Source: Calliopum simillimum (taxonomy: Eukaryota; Arthropoda; Insecta; Diptera; Lauxaniidae). Taken from it: a DNA stretch of 64,000 nt. The stretch is taken from NCBI GenBank assembly GCA_951812925.1, contig OX638369.1, positions 16,397,329 to 16,461,328 of the forward strand, in the 5' to 3' direction. Below the pieces are notes generated by a model that searched no databases, was not told the DNA's origin, and saw only the letters and a program-made list of their open reading frames with translations. The position numbers and the translations under genes were made by a program. Position 1 is the stretch's first letter, and each line of letters starts with the position of its first letter. Shown one piece after another: positions 45,719 through 57,440 of this stretch.

Positions 45719-46954
45719 ACTAACTGCAGTATAAATGTCAAAGCACAATGACGTATAGCGCTAGTTGCAACAATTATGGCATATTCAAATTATGACATTA
45801 CTTTTGACATTCACCTTAGGTAATAATCGTATTACTTTGGGTCAAACAATTTTATTACTTTGAAAATTGCTTGAATAAAATTATGATTTTATATCTACTT
45901 GGGAGAAACATTACTTGTTTTTATCAAAAAAAATTATACATTTTAAAATTTATGAATTGGTTATAAAAAGTAATGCATCACACAGCATTTTTCTTACTTT
46001 TTTTACCACAACTCAGAAGCAGAAGCAACACAATACAAAAACCCATGTTGCTGCTGCGGTTTTGTACATTGATTTTTTCATTTCAATTTTTTCATTTGGT
46101 ATTTTATAAGATAACGATATTTTTATTAATTATAGTCACGAGAGGAAATAAAGATTTCTATATCAACAAACCGTCGAATAACACAGAAGGTAACAACGAC
46201 CACCATGTTCCTTTTGCTCGCATGCTGTGCTCTTGAATTCATCGCAACCGACCAATTCGTACAGCAGCGCGGTAATTTAGCGGTCAAAATTTAAAACAAC
46301 GAAAGGCGTTGTAGAAGTTTTTGTATGAAGAAAAAGAAGAAGAACAAAATAAAAAATATTCAGAACATTATTAAGAAATTAAAAATTTGTTTCAAAACAT
46401 TTTCGGGTTTCACCCTTAACAACATGTTGGTGCTGATCATGATGATGATGATGATTGTTCCCATGCATTGATTTTGTAGCAATAAAAATGTGTTCTTTTG
46501 CTGTTGTTAAAAAGCAGAAAAAATTACCAAAATATTTAGTCACATAATTTGTTTTTCCCTTTTTTTTCCTTTCAACTTTCAATCTGATTGCGGTTGGCCA
46601 CACACAATTTGTTTTGTATGATGAGTGTGACGCTTTTCCATATCTTTGGAATTTGTTCTTTTCGTTTTTGAATTTGTTGATGCCTTATAATTGCCTCATA
46701 AATTTTGAGTTTACGGTTTAATTTTGAATTTCAGCTGAATTCTCAACACAATCGATCACATGGTTCTTATGCGTACTGGTCATCATGAAAGTGGGAGTGT
46801 CTGATTAGTTAATTTGCTGTGGTAAATTGGCTGGATTATAAAGCTCTTCATTTTAAATTGAATCATACTTTGGATTATCTCTGTGGTGAGTGTTGATAGG
46901 GGAATGTAACTCTTGAAAATGAGATGTATGCAAGATAATTCCATAAAATATTAT
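45719..46954. other. No gene; unique-looking DNA with a GAT-repeat
   Basis: ATGATGATGATGATGATTG-like run at 46437-46457; GC-balanced at 46190-46290. Short frames on both strands show no domain. Confidence 0.4.
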
Positions 46955-47285
46955 GCACCGCCAATATCATCAAAGTAAGCTTGAAGGATTGAAATTCAAA
47001 ATAATATTTAAACTGCAATATTAAGGGTATTTTTCGCGATAATGCACCCAAAACTCACATAAATGGGCAAAAACTTGATGTATTAGAACAAAAGAGCATG
47101 GTAACTGCCATATAAGCATAAGTGCTCTACTGAAAGTATTTTTGAAGATAGTCAGACCAAGTTTTACTCATATACTTAGGATACTAAATACAAGCTCTGA
47201 TCAGGAAACTAGTGGATTTCAAAAAGAGGGAGTGGCAATTCTTATGCGTTCAAAATATTCAAAATGCTGATGTGATATAGGGTAA
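46955..47285 (+). repeat. Dispersed fly module, copy 3, partial
   Basis: AAACTGCAATATTAAGGGTAT, then CGATAATGCACCCAAAACTC, ACAAGCTCTGATCAG and GGGAGTGGCAATTCTTAT follow the interior of the modules at 29.3-29.8 and 34.5-34.8 kb, and it ends near GATATAGGGTA. Diverged. Confidence 0.55.
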
Positions 47286-47496
47286 ACTTGGGAGATTTGG
47301 CACCTTCAGGTGATATGGCACCCCTTTCAATTCCAATACTTGCAGCTTTCATAGTATTCAAATATGGACATAGTTTCATTTAGCAGCAAGTTGCAATAAT
47401 TACTGTGTGTGTGGGTTTTTAAAAAAATTTTGGAAATGTAAACGAGTGACTTTTGTTTTGCATATGGGCACGGCCACCGTTGGTAACATGACATTA

Positions 47497-47790
47497 CATT
47501 TTTGCACCAAAACTTTTTAGGAAGATAATGTTGACCTAGTCATGCTCTACAAAAGTTGACTTGAAAATATTATGGAAAAATAAACAGTTTTGAAGTAACG
47601 GGCAGTCAAAGCGACTTCCCTTTTTTTAGTCAATTTTTCGACATTTGATCGAAAACCGGCCGGGTTTTTTCCACTACCGATTCCAAATTTTTTTTTTGAG
47701 ATCTTATTTTTTTGACCTCTAATTTCAGGAAATGGACGGGGAGCAAACGAATTCAAAACTTTGCACATTTCATATATCTTGTGGGCGCTC
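47497..47790. mobile_element. Solo arm of foldback FB-A
   Basis: Matches 25565-25847 nearly base for base, including CCAAAACTTTTTAGGAAGAT, GTTTTGAAGTAACGGGCAGT and GGAAATGGACGGGGAGCAA. It ends CATATATCTTGTGGGCGCTC, the complete outer end. No opposing arm is found nearby. Confidence 0.82.
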
Positions 47791-50188
47791 CAATGGGGAG
47801 TGTGTGTGAAAATTAACCGATCACGTCCAATTTTAGTCTCAGGCAGCTAAGTGATATTGTCGTTATCAGTACCAAATTCCACGCATCTAGATGTATCCGT
47901 CTGGCTTTCGCCGCCAGTCTGGGTTCACCAAAAAAATTTAAATCGAAAATAAATTTTTCCTAGTTTTTTCAGATTGTTATGTTGAGCCCTGACTGGCAGC
48001 GGACGGAACGGATTAAGCTAGATGCATGAAATTTGGTACACTTAACAACAATATTACAAGACTGTCTGGGATGCTTCAAAAAGCCTGTAAGGAACGAAAT
48101 ATTTGTGATATCCTTAGCACTTAGATAGATATCAAAATAGCAATTAGCGTGATTTATGCCCATAACTTTCTCTTCAATCCCCCAGTTCTTATTGGTTGAT
48201 TTAAATTATTGTAAGGAATTTCTACCCCTTTCAACACAGCTCATCGTGTTGATACAAAAGAAATTTTAATAGAAAACTAACAAATGATTTTTGATTAAAT
48301 AACATTGGTAACGTTATACATATTTAGTGGATATGTTCACCATGTTAGATGCTTTATTTAGATAATTTTAAAATGGATTCAGAAACTAGACTAAAAATAC
48401 TGGAAAAAAGTGAATGCATTTTTATACTTTACCCTCTAACTTCCGCTAAAAGAAACTTTTTAATATATTTCGTTGGTAACCTTAATTTTTTTTTTGCTGT
48501 ACAATTCATCGCCAACAAATATGCATAAGAAACTGGTTTTCCTTCAAAATATCAATGTAAATCCCTAATTTAAAAAATTTTCTCTCTGAGGGAAACATAA
48601 ATTGCATTGTTACAATCTTCTTTTCGGGACTTGTTTTTTTTTTGTCATGTTTGTTTCTTTTCACCATCAAGATTAAGTTTTTATGAAAAAAGGACCCCTA
48701 AAATCAACTTATATACTTGAAAAGGGTATTTTTTAACAGCATTAGACGTAAACTTATGAAATATGGGCAAATGAGTGGGAGATTTAGGGAGAAAAAAAAG
48801 TTGTATAGCTTCGTCTTACGTGGCCGTGCCCATATATTTCGAGCAGCAGCAGAGTGGTGAGTAGCTAAATGGTGCATATAAATATCAAAACAAATAGAAT
48901 TGAATGTGATTTCACTATCGAAAGAATTGTTTTTGTTCTTGCAGTGGCATTTCTACTCAGTATATACCGAAATGGAGAAATGGCACCCTATTACTGCGGG
49001 TAATATGGTCCTGAGGGATTTCTTCTGTTACATATTATAAAATATTTGGAACAACCTACAAATATGAAGCGCTTGCACGTACAATCACTCCAGAATCGCA
49101 GAATTTTAGTCAGGAAGAACCTGCAGTTCATTTTTAACTGATTAATTTGATATTTTCTCTAATATTTTAGAAAAACTTCTGAAAACTTCGAATACAAGTG
49201 CCACACCGCAGAAATGGTGTTAAGTGAAATTTCGCCTGTATCAATGACTACGAAAACTCTATGGTGAATAGAAGAGCCAGAATTCTAATTATGTTTTTGG
49301 TCCAGCAGAAAAAAAAAACTTAAAGCGGAAAACACAACCAATGTAACGTAACTATTATGGTTCTAAGGAAGTGAACTTATAAACGTAAGGTGGTTACTAA
49401 GTAGTTACGCTTCTTTCGATGGAAGTGAACAAAATATTTTATACCAAGATGAATTTGATGGGTGCTTCTGATGTGGAGACGATTATGCATAAACCACTAA
49501 ACTATATGATTGGATCCAATGCGTTATCAATTGTTTTGCAGACCAATCCGGCTAGGCCTTGTTGACATTGCTTTTTTGCAATGTATGATTTTTTTGTACC
49601 AATCCAATACCGAGATTTTTTGAAAAGTTGTATGCCACCTTAATGAAAACAAGTTCTTTTATGCGATATTTTTCAAGGGCCTATAGGTTCTTTCCATTCC
49701 ACTAAAAAAGCGTAAAAAGTCATAAGAACACCATTTAAATTCTTTATGTTGACATCCACGACGATATTTCAGTAAATCACACGCATTAAATAAAAAAAGA
49801 GGGGTGCCCACAACCGACCCTATTGGGTGCCCGCAACTGACTGTCACAGCCACTTTCGAAAGCAATAAGCACTTTCTGTTGTGTGAACATTTTCGTTGGA
49901 TTCGGTTTTGATTCACAAAATATAATAAATTTACTGTATAAATATAGATTGCATTCAGCTTCTCGATTGATTCACTTCGATCTTTCGCAAATTATTAAAA
50001 AAAATGTTGTATGGACTTTCGATTTTCATCTCAGCGCAAAGCAAATGCGTCTGTTCGCTCCGGTATATGCACATAAACTTAGTGCTGTCATAACACGCTC
50101 ATGACATTTGTCAGAACAGCCGTATTCGTTTTCTGCCAAAAGTTTCAGGGGGTGCCCACGGCGACACTATACGTATTCCCCTACTATT
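47791..50188. other. No gene seen; scattered short repeats
   Basis: Includes GATATGGCACCCC (about 47313, just upstream) and GAAATGGCACCCTATTA (48981), and GGGTGCCCAC/GGGTGCCCGC words at 49801-49832 and 50152, which may mark ends of unrecognised elements. 72- to 85-codon frames in 49659-50301 have no recognisable domain. Confidence 0.35.
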
Positions 50189-50906
50189 TAAGTAGGAGAA
50201 TGTGGGGTAATGTGGGAAATTTTTTTTCGAAGCTCCATAAAATGAACAAAACTTCTTATTTTTCCATGTTTCAACTGCCTATAGTAAAGAAAATTAAATA
50301 AACTATATTTTTGCCGAAGAAACGAACCAAAAATATGGATTTTCTGTTGAGTACGACGCTTTGACCGAGGATGCCCAAAATGGCAAAAATTAAAAATCGT
50401 GGGGTAAAGTGGGAAACTATCAAAAAGTCATTAAAACTAACACAAATGTTGAAACAAAGTTTTAATATCTTTACTGAAAGTCAAAAAAGGTTTAGGGAAC
50501 ACAGCCGTAAGAGTAAATATGGAAAAAAATAATTTTGCTGGAAAAAAATAGATGAAAAATGTGTTTGAAAAAATTTTTTTAAAAAAAGGTGCACTGTAGT
50601 TTATTATATGAATTACACGGAATCCTTTTGCGTAATCAAAATTAAAACTACAAAGAATATTTTAGTGTATTTACAATCAGTTTATCTCCAAAAACAGTAC
50701 ATATATCGATGTTTAAAAATTTAAAATTAAATTTCAAAATCACTTAAAAACTTTGCATGATTCCAGAGAGCACAAAACTGCGTCTGCACGAGTCGCGATA
50801 CCATAAAGATTTGCTTACGGTCATTACAAGTACATGCCAGAAGCGCATGACAGCTATACTTTGCTAGTTTGCCCGGAAAGGGGCATTTCCCACTTCACCC
50901 TACTTA
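50189..50906. mobile_element. pogo-like miniature element, about 714 bp
   Basis: The ends AGTAGGAGAATGTGGGG (50191) and, reverse-complemented, AGTAGGGTGAAGTGGG (50904) are flanked by TA on both sides. GTGGGAAA follows both, and a second GTGGGGTAAAGTGGGAAACT sits inside (50399). TA duplication and G-rich AGTRGGG ends resemble pogo-group termini. No transposase frame. Confidence 0.6.
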
Positions 50907-52265
50907 CCCTTAGTCAATAGTCACCGAAAATTTTTTAAAAAAAGTTAAATGTTTTGTAAGATATTGTTTTTTCCAAGTTTCAATAATGCCAATATGCTCA
51001 GTTTTACCACTTAAACTTGAATTAATATATAGTCCAAGATGACCAGAGCTCCAAAATGTCTACCAGAACTCTCAAATGCTATTGATTTCAATAAGAAACG
51101 GTTCATATAGCCCCAAGGGCTATATGCGTGATAACAAAAGAACAGAAAAAAGAAAAAAATGAGCAAAAAACACAAAAGTATAAAAACCTTTAAATGAGGG
51201 TTAAACGCAAAAAAACAAAAAAAAAAATCAGCAACTCCGGCTTTAAGTGACTTAATGGAATTTTTATCTCTTGTAGCAAATTATTAACATTATTTATTTG
51301 TGGTTATTTTTTGTGTTTCGCAGTCTTGGCTTCAAAATTATGTTCATATAAAAAGCGCAAATGATGACAATGGGAGATTTTTTTTTTTTAAAGAAATAAT
51401 AATTTGTACGGATATATGTAGAAAATCCAAAACTTTATTAATGCTCTAATTGTGGAGACAAGCCGTCTGCTAAAATTTCCAGACTCTTTTTGAAAGTTTT
51501 TAATTAAACTGAAATGGTAATGCGCATTGGGTGTTTTTCCTTGTTTACTATGTACAAATATTATTTATTTATTTTTCGCATTAATCACGCAAAATTTTCA
51601 TCGCATATCACAAAACAATTTTGAGCTCTGTGAAGTTTTTTTTTTTTGATTTCTTTAATTTTTGATGCTTGTCACTTTAAGTGAATTAGACGGGTTGACA
51701 TGAAGCAAACCAACAAAACAGACGTTTATGTTTGTGCCCGCAGACAGATGGAGTTTGGTGTAGTCAAGTCAGCCAATCAGTCAGTCACTTGGTGTGTCTA
51801 ATCACAAACCAAACCTAGTTTTTGCTGTTAATACATATAAATTATTAAGCGAAATGTTAAATTGATATTCATTTTTGTTGCTGTCATTATTAGAATGTCG
51901 TACAGACATATGTACACTTTGTATTGGTCGTCGAAATGTCATAAGTGACATTTTTAGAGTTGTTGAATTATCGTTAAAAAAAATTCCATGTATGTTTTAA
52001 TATTAACAATTTATTAGGTATGATAAAATAAATTAAATCAAAAGCTTTATGCTGATTAAAGTGTTTTTTTTCTCTTTATATTTCTAAATCAAGTTTGTTG
52101 CTTAAGTCTTTTGATTTGGTTTGCTTTACTTTCAATATAAACTAGATCTCTTAAAAGCAATGGTCTACAACAAGTGATAATGAAAGTGTTTGGAGTATAA
52201 TATTTTAGACATTGATTGAAATATTGTGATTATATTGCTGTACATTAAAATTTGAAAGTGACATT
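50907..52265. other. No gene; unique-looking DNA with motif copy D
   Basis: AT-rich. A CAGTCAGCCAATCAGTCAGTC-like run lies near 51765-51790. No repeat family is recognised. Confidence 0.4.
52090..52117 (-). promoter_or_regulatory. GACTTAAG 26-bp motif, copy D
   Basis: On the minus strand: AAATCAAAAGACTTAAG, then CA, then ACAAACTTG. One G-to-A difference in the distal block compared with most copies. Confidence 0.6.
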
Positions 52266-52900
52266 AATTCCTGAAATATAAAAAGTGTATCGCATAAGGT
52301 TACGAAGCTTCTGAGAGCTGAAGGAGGAAACCTTGACTAGCAAAAGATTGTATGTGAGAGGGTGATCTTATGTACATATACCCCTGAGTTAAAAAGAATT
52401 TTGAAAAGTTTGAGACGCTTAATGGCAAAATTTGCATTTTTTTTTTGTACTTTTTGACTTTATCGGCCATTTTAGTATGAAAAATATACTATTAATGTAG
52501 CCTTTTATGATATTTTTCTTAAATTGTCGTTTAATTTTCTTTAATATGGTAGTACATTTGTTCGACCAATTGCTTGCTTTGGGGTGAGGAGAAATACTTT
52601 ACTTTAAAATAATTTTTTTCATACTTAAATGACAATTGAAAATATCAACTATAAAGGCTCAGAACTCTACAAAATCATTTTAAACCTTAGAAACCAATTT
52701 CACAGAAATATTTTCTTTAAGACGTTAGGGTGAAATAAGAAACTTTTTTTGGTAAAACAAGTCATAATGCTAGGTTTTTCGCTATAACTCCTAAGGGGTA
52801 TATTAAAGACCTCCCTCACATAAAATTTCTTGTTATTCTAGGCCTTTACTATCAGCCAACAGAAGCTAACAGCTCATAAGTTATGAAGAAATTTCGGGCC
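52266..52900. mobile_element. Foldback family F2, fourth copy
   Basis: The left end TGTATCGCATAAGGTTACGA, then AGCTTCTGAGAG (52287) matches the inverse of 42150-42180. GACTTTATCGGCCATTTTAG (52449) corresponds to 41609. The right side has TTAGGGTGAAATAAGAAAC and CAAGTCATAATGC, as in the arm at 42060. The right outer end is diverged near 52850. Confidence 0.65.
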
Positions 52901-53579
52901 TAGCGTAACAAAATTTGACTTTATTCTTTCGGAATTCGTTGAAATTTTTTCCAATCCAATAAAATTGGCAACAATAAAATTTCGAGATTTTCCTAGGATA
53001 TTTGGAGGAGAGGGTGGTAAAAATACCTGAATTGAGCGATACTTCTTTACGATATTTTCCATAGCTTGGAAATTTTTCAGCCGATTTACATGCTCTGGTT
53101 TATCAAGCTATAAGCTTTTAGTATTTGGTACTATTTGAAATATTGTAATACTCTTTTGAGACTAAGATCACAAAAAAACGCTCCAGGGCCAACTTTATAG
53201 TTCTAAAATATTTTTTATAGAAAGAAAACTAAACTTCCTTTCATATGAACTCAAAAGATAGCATCTCTATTGGCTTGGGTTATGGTTTTTTAAAAATTTT
53301 AAAATGTATAGTCAAGCTGCTTCAGAAAATTGTCCTTAACTTAAACATTTCTTAATGGATCATCACGTTCTGATCTAATTCGAAAAGATAGTGAATTGGA
53401 TTATAACTATAAAGAAAGTTTTCTGATTTTTCAGAAAAGTACTACGTATTTTATGTACTTTTTCAGTACTAATATCTTGGAACCTTCATCTGGAAAACAC
53501 AATCCCGAAGGCAAGAGCAGCACCAGATGAAGCTTCTTAGATAAAAAGAGGACTCAGTCCCAAACTAAGTCTTTGGTTG
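52901..53579. other. No gene seen
   Basis: AT-rich spacer with no recognised repeat. Confidence 0.4.
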
Positions 53580-54866
53580 TACATTAGGGCTGTTCAAAAA
53601 AATTTTTTTTTCGAATTTCTTAGATATACTTTGGCATCACGTTTTGCATCATGGCAGAATATCCCATAAATTTTTTCAGATTTTTAAATGCATTTTTAAA
53701 GGTGGCTCAAAGCAAAAATATATTTTTAATACTTTTTTTTTTTAAATTAATTATAAAATGTTGGCAAACAATTTGAAAAATTTGTTTTAGAGTAACTTAA
53801 AAACATTCATTTTGTTTGTTTTTAATGAACTTTAAAATCTACGTTGTAATTTTGACAAAAAAAAATTTACACCTCTTAAAAAACGAAAAACTGCCTTAAA
53901 AAAGCTAAATTTAACGGTTTTTCAAAGAAAAAAGTCATCGTGCTTTAAACGAAATGAACATTTTTTAATTTACAAAATCTCATTCAAAAGAGCTTATAAA
54001 AATCTTTAAGACAAAACACTTTAAGACTTTTTTGGGCCAGCAGGCTCGATGATATAACGTTTGAAACATGGTAATGCAGCCCCGTAAAAGGCAAAACACT
54101 TTTTTACTCAAGAGGGAGGCATCTTACAAAAAAGTGCATATGGCATAAAATGCTTAGAATCATGCAAGGAACAAGTGTGAAATGTTTTTTTTTTTTTTGT
54201 AAATTTATTAAAAACGACGTTAAAAAAAAAATTTTTTCTAAAACAAAATAAAAAAATAAAAACAATTCAAACTTGTTCCTTGCATGATTCTAAGCATTTT
54301 ATGCCATATGCACTTTTTTGTAAGATGCCTCCCTCTTGAGTAAAAAAGCGTTTTGCCTTTCACGGGGCTGCATTACCATGTTTCAAACGTTATATCATCG
54401 AGCCTGCTGGCCCAAAAAAGTCTTAAAGTGTTTTGTCTTGAAGGTTTTTAAAAGCTCTTTTGAATGAGATTTTGTAAATTAAAAAATGTTCATTTCGTTT
54501 AAAGCACGATGATTTTTTTCTTTGAAAAACCGTTAAATTTCGCCTTTTTAATGCAGTTTTTCGTTTTTTAAGAGGTGTAAATTTTTTTTTTGTCAAAATT
54601 ACAACGTAGATTTTAAAGTTCATTAAAAACAAACAAAATGAATGTTTTAAGTTACTCTTAAACAAATTTTTCAAATTGTTTGCCAACATTTTATAATTAA
54701 TGCTAAAAAAAAAGTATTAAAAATATATTTTTGCTTTGAGCCACCTTTCAAAATACATTTAAAAATCTGAAAAAATTTATGGGATATTCTGTCATGATGT
54801 AGAACGTGATGCCAAAGTATATCTAAGAAATTCGAAAAAAAAATTTTTTTGAACAGCCCTAATGTA
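53580..54866. mobile_element. 1283-bp near-perfect foldback FB-B, TA-flanked
   Basis: The ends CATTAGGGCTGTTCAAAAAA (53582) and exact inverse (to 54864) are flanked by TA. Arms of about 600 bp are almost identical (for example GGCCAGCAGGCTCGATGATA at 54035 and its inverse at 54392), and the loop is only about 80 bp (54190-54268). High arm identity suggests recent insertion or ongoing arm correction. The ends resemble the TA-CATTAGGG family at 14926. No protein frame survives both arms. Confidence 0.88.
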
Positions 54867-54873
54867 CATATAT

Positions 54874-56117
54874 GAAGCAATCCACGCCAAGTGTACCAGC
54901 TCAAAATTTTTCTCCGATTTCGCTCAAATTTGGCAATATGGTAGATCCGGTGTGCAAAAAAAATAATCCGGGAGGATTTGGTCCTAGTACGATTTGTTGT
55001 TAAAATACAGGGCGTTGAAGTTGGCGTTTTTAGTCATTTTCATGAAAAGGGTGTATTTTCAAAAATTTTAGCTTGCACTAAAGTTTGTAAATTGATAAAT
55101 CTAAGTTAATGGTCCCATTCATTTTGAAGTGTTCTTTTGATAAAAAAATATTTCTTGGCGAAAAAAATTTTTTTTCATCAAAATTTTTTACACTTAAAAA
55201 AACTTTTGAATTAAAAAAAAAAACCCCCACAGATTTTTTAAAAAGTACTATAAGTTAAAGCATATATTCTAAGCTTTAAAATGATGTATGATTCAAGATG
55301 GGATTCGGACGCTAAATGGGTGTTTTTGGCTTTTGAACGCCCGCGGAAGTCAAAAATCTTTTTTACTCAAGAGTAAAGCATCTTACGAAAAAAGTGTCCT
55401 TGCAAAAAATGCTTTGAATCGTCCAAGCAATACGTGTGATTTTTTTTGGATTATTTTTGGAAACTTTTTTTTTGAATAATTTTTGAATATTTTTTTTTTT
55501 TTTAAATTTATTGTAAACATTAAAAAAAATTTTTTTAACTTTCCAAAAAACTCCCAAAAAATTTCACACTTATTTCCTTGATGATTCTAAGCATATTATG
55601 TCTTGGACACTTTTTTCGTAAGATGCTTTCCTCTTGAGTAAAAAAAGATTTTTGCCTTCCGCGGGCGTTCAAAAGCCAAAAACTCCAATTTAGCGTCTGA
55701 ATCCCATCTTGAATTATACACCATTTTAAAGTTTATAAATTATGCTTTAATTTAAAGTACTTTTAAAAAAAATCTAAGGTGGTTTTTTTTTTAAATTCAA
55801 AAGTATTTTTAAGTGTAAAAAATTTTGGTGAAAAAATATTTTTTTATCAAAAGAACACTTCAAAATGAATGGGACCAGAAACTTAGATTTAGCAATTTAC
55901 AAACTTTAGTGTAAGCTAAAATTTTTGAAAAAACACCCTTTTCATGAAAATTACTAAAAACGCCAAATTCAACATCCTGTATTTTAACAACAAATGATAC
56001 TAGGACTAATTCCTCCCGGATTGTTGTTTTTGCACACCGGACCTACCATATTGCCAAATTTGAGCGAAATCGGAGAAAAAAAAATGTTGTGCTGGTTCAC
56101 TTGGCGTGAATTGCTTC
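54874..56117. mobile_element. 1244-bp foldback FB-C adjoining FB-B
   Basis: The ends GAAGCAATCCACGCCAAGTG (54874) and, reverse-complemented, GAAGCAATTCACGCCAAGTG (56117) bound it. Arms run through TTTCGCTCAAATTTGGCAAT and TTGTTGTTAAAATACAGG. The inner arms (TTTTTTACTCAAGAG, GCATCTTAC, AAAAAGTG, AATGCTT) also occur in FB-B, so the two neighbours share a core but have different outer ends. It is less identical between arms than FB-B. It truncates the retrotransposon that follows. Confidence 0.85.
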
Positions 56118-56119
56118 TT

Positions 56120-57440
56120 TATTAAAACCACCAACATTAATAAAACATTAATATCAATCGTCAGATCCATTATTACCTATATAGCACCCATATGGTATAA
56201 AAAAGTGCAACAGAAATCGGCACAAGTCAAACTTTGTAATCTACAAAGAATGGTTTGTGTTTCAGCTACAGGATCGATGAAAACCACACCAACTGCTGCT
56301 TTGGAAATAGCGCTTGATCTACCACCTTTACATCTGAAGATAAGGAAGGAAGCATCGAGGTTCGTAGCAAAAAAAAAAAAAAGGACGGGTTCAAACTATC
56401 AAGCAGTCCGCCTTAGGGATGGAGCTGAACACCAACAAAAGCCTAACTATCACTAGCAGTGACTACTGCATACCAAAATACAACTTTCTACATAACTTCT
56501 AAGTAACATTCTCCAGCAGGAATGCCTGGAAAAAGGAGCGACCCAGTTCGTTGGTGATTACCACCTATGGTACACAGACGGCTCTAAAATGAATGAGACA
56601 GTGGGAGCTGGTGTATATGAGGTAAGGCCGCATATAAACATATTTATATACATGAGTCCAGAAAACTCAGAGTTTCAGGCGGAAGTACATGCAATCGAGC
56701 TTTGCCTGAGAGAATATGATAGAAGGCGTCCAATTGGAATAAACATCTATATTCTATCAGACAGCAAAGCGGCACTATTAGCCTTAAACTCCTTCTGAAT
56801 ATAGTCGTTGTTAGTCTGGGAGTTCCTTCAACTGCTCATAAGACACACCTACCGAAATAAGATCACCTCATTTGAGTACCTGAACACAGTGAAATTGATG
56901 GTAATGAAACAGCAGATGAGCTTGCAAGGAAGGGGTCATCTACACAATTTGTAAGTCCTACTCCATTCTGCGGCCCACCTTGAAATTTTATTAAGCTAAA
57001 TCTGAAGAATTGACTGGACAAAAAAGTTTAAGAAGGCTGGGACACCACCCTAAGCCACTGACAATCAAAAGCATTCATGCCAAGTGTTTTCAATCAAGGG
57101 ACCAAACAGTTACAGTGCCCAGTAAAGAAGCACTTTTCCTACATGGGTTTAGTCCAGGATGAATTCCGTAGATTCTGTAATGAAGAGGAGGAAAGAGCTG
57201 AACACATCCTATGTCACTGTGACAACCTAGCAAGACACAGGCTTCGTTACTTTTCTAACGCGTACCGCTATACTTCTGAGGTAGGCGTCTTATCCCCAAG
57301 GGACATACTGGCATTCATTGCTGCCTTCCGCCTATGGACTGACTTCTAATCGAGTCTTATCAGGGTTAGCACAATAGATCTTATAGGTCGCGGTGAGATT
57401 TCGCGATGGGATCCCAACGCTTTTTTTATTCTAATTCTAG
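56120..57440 (+). pseudogene. LOA-type non-LTR retrotransposon, 3' half
   Basis: RT thumb (56124-56456: IVRSIITYIAPIWYKK, NLQRMVCVSATGSMKTTPT, AALEIALDLPPLHLKIR) is followed by RNase H (56575-56800: TDGSKMNETVGAGVY with catalytic D, FQAEVHAIELCLREYDRR with E, LSDSKAALLAL with D). A zinc-tail follows (57077-57350: EERAEHILCHCDNLARHRL). The 3' UTR contains CACAATAGATCTTATAGGTC (57370). Frames are shifted between domains and the 5' half was lost at the FB-C boundary. It is the same family as 1-1005 and a relative of 15115 and 6262. Confidence 0.87.

Noticed and set aside
47283..49030. A single element bounded by GGCACC-containing ends at 47300 and 48985
   Set aside because: The two ends do not form a convincing inverted repeat, and a solo FB-A arm lies between them.
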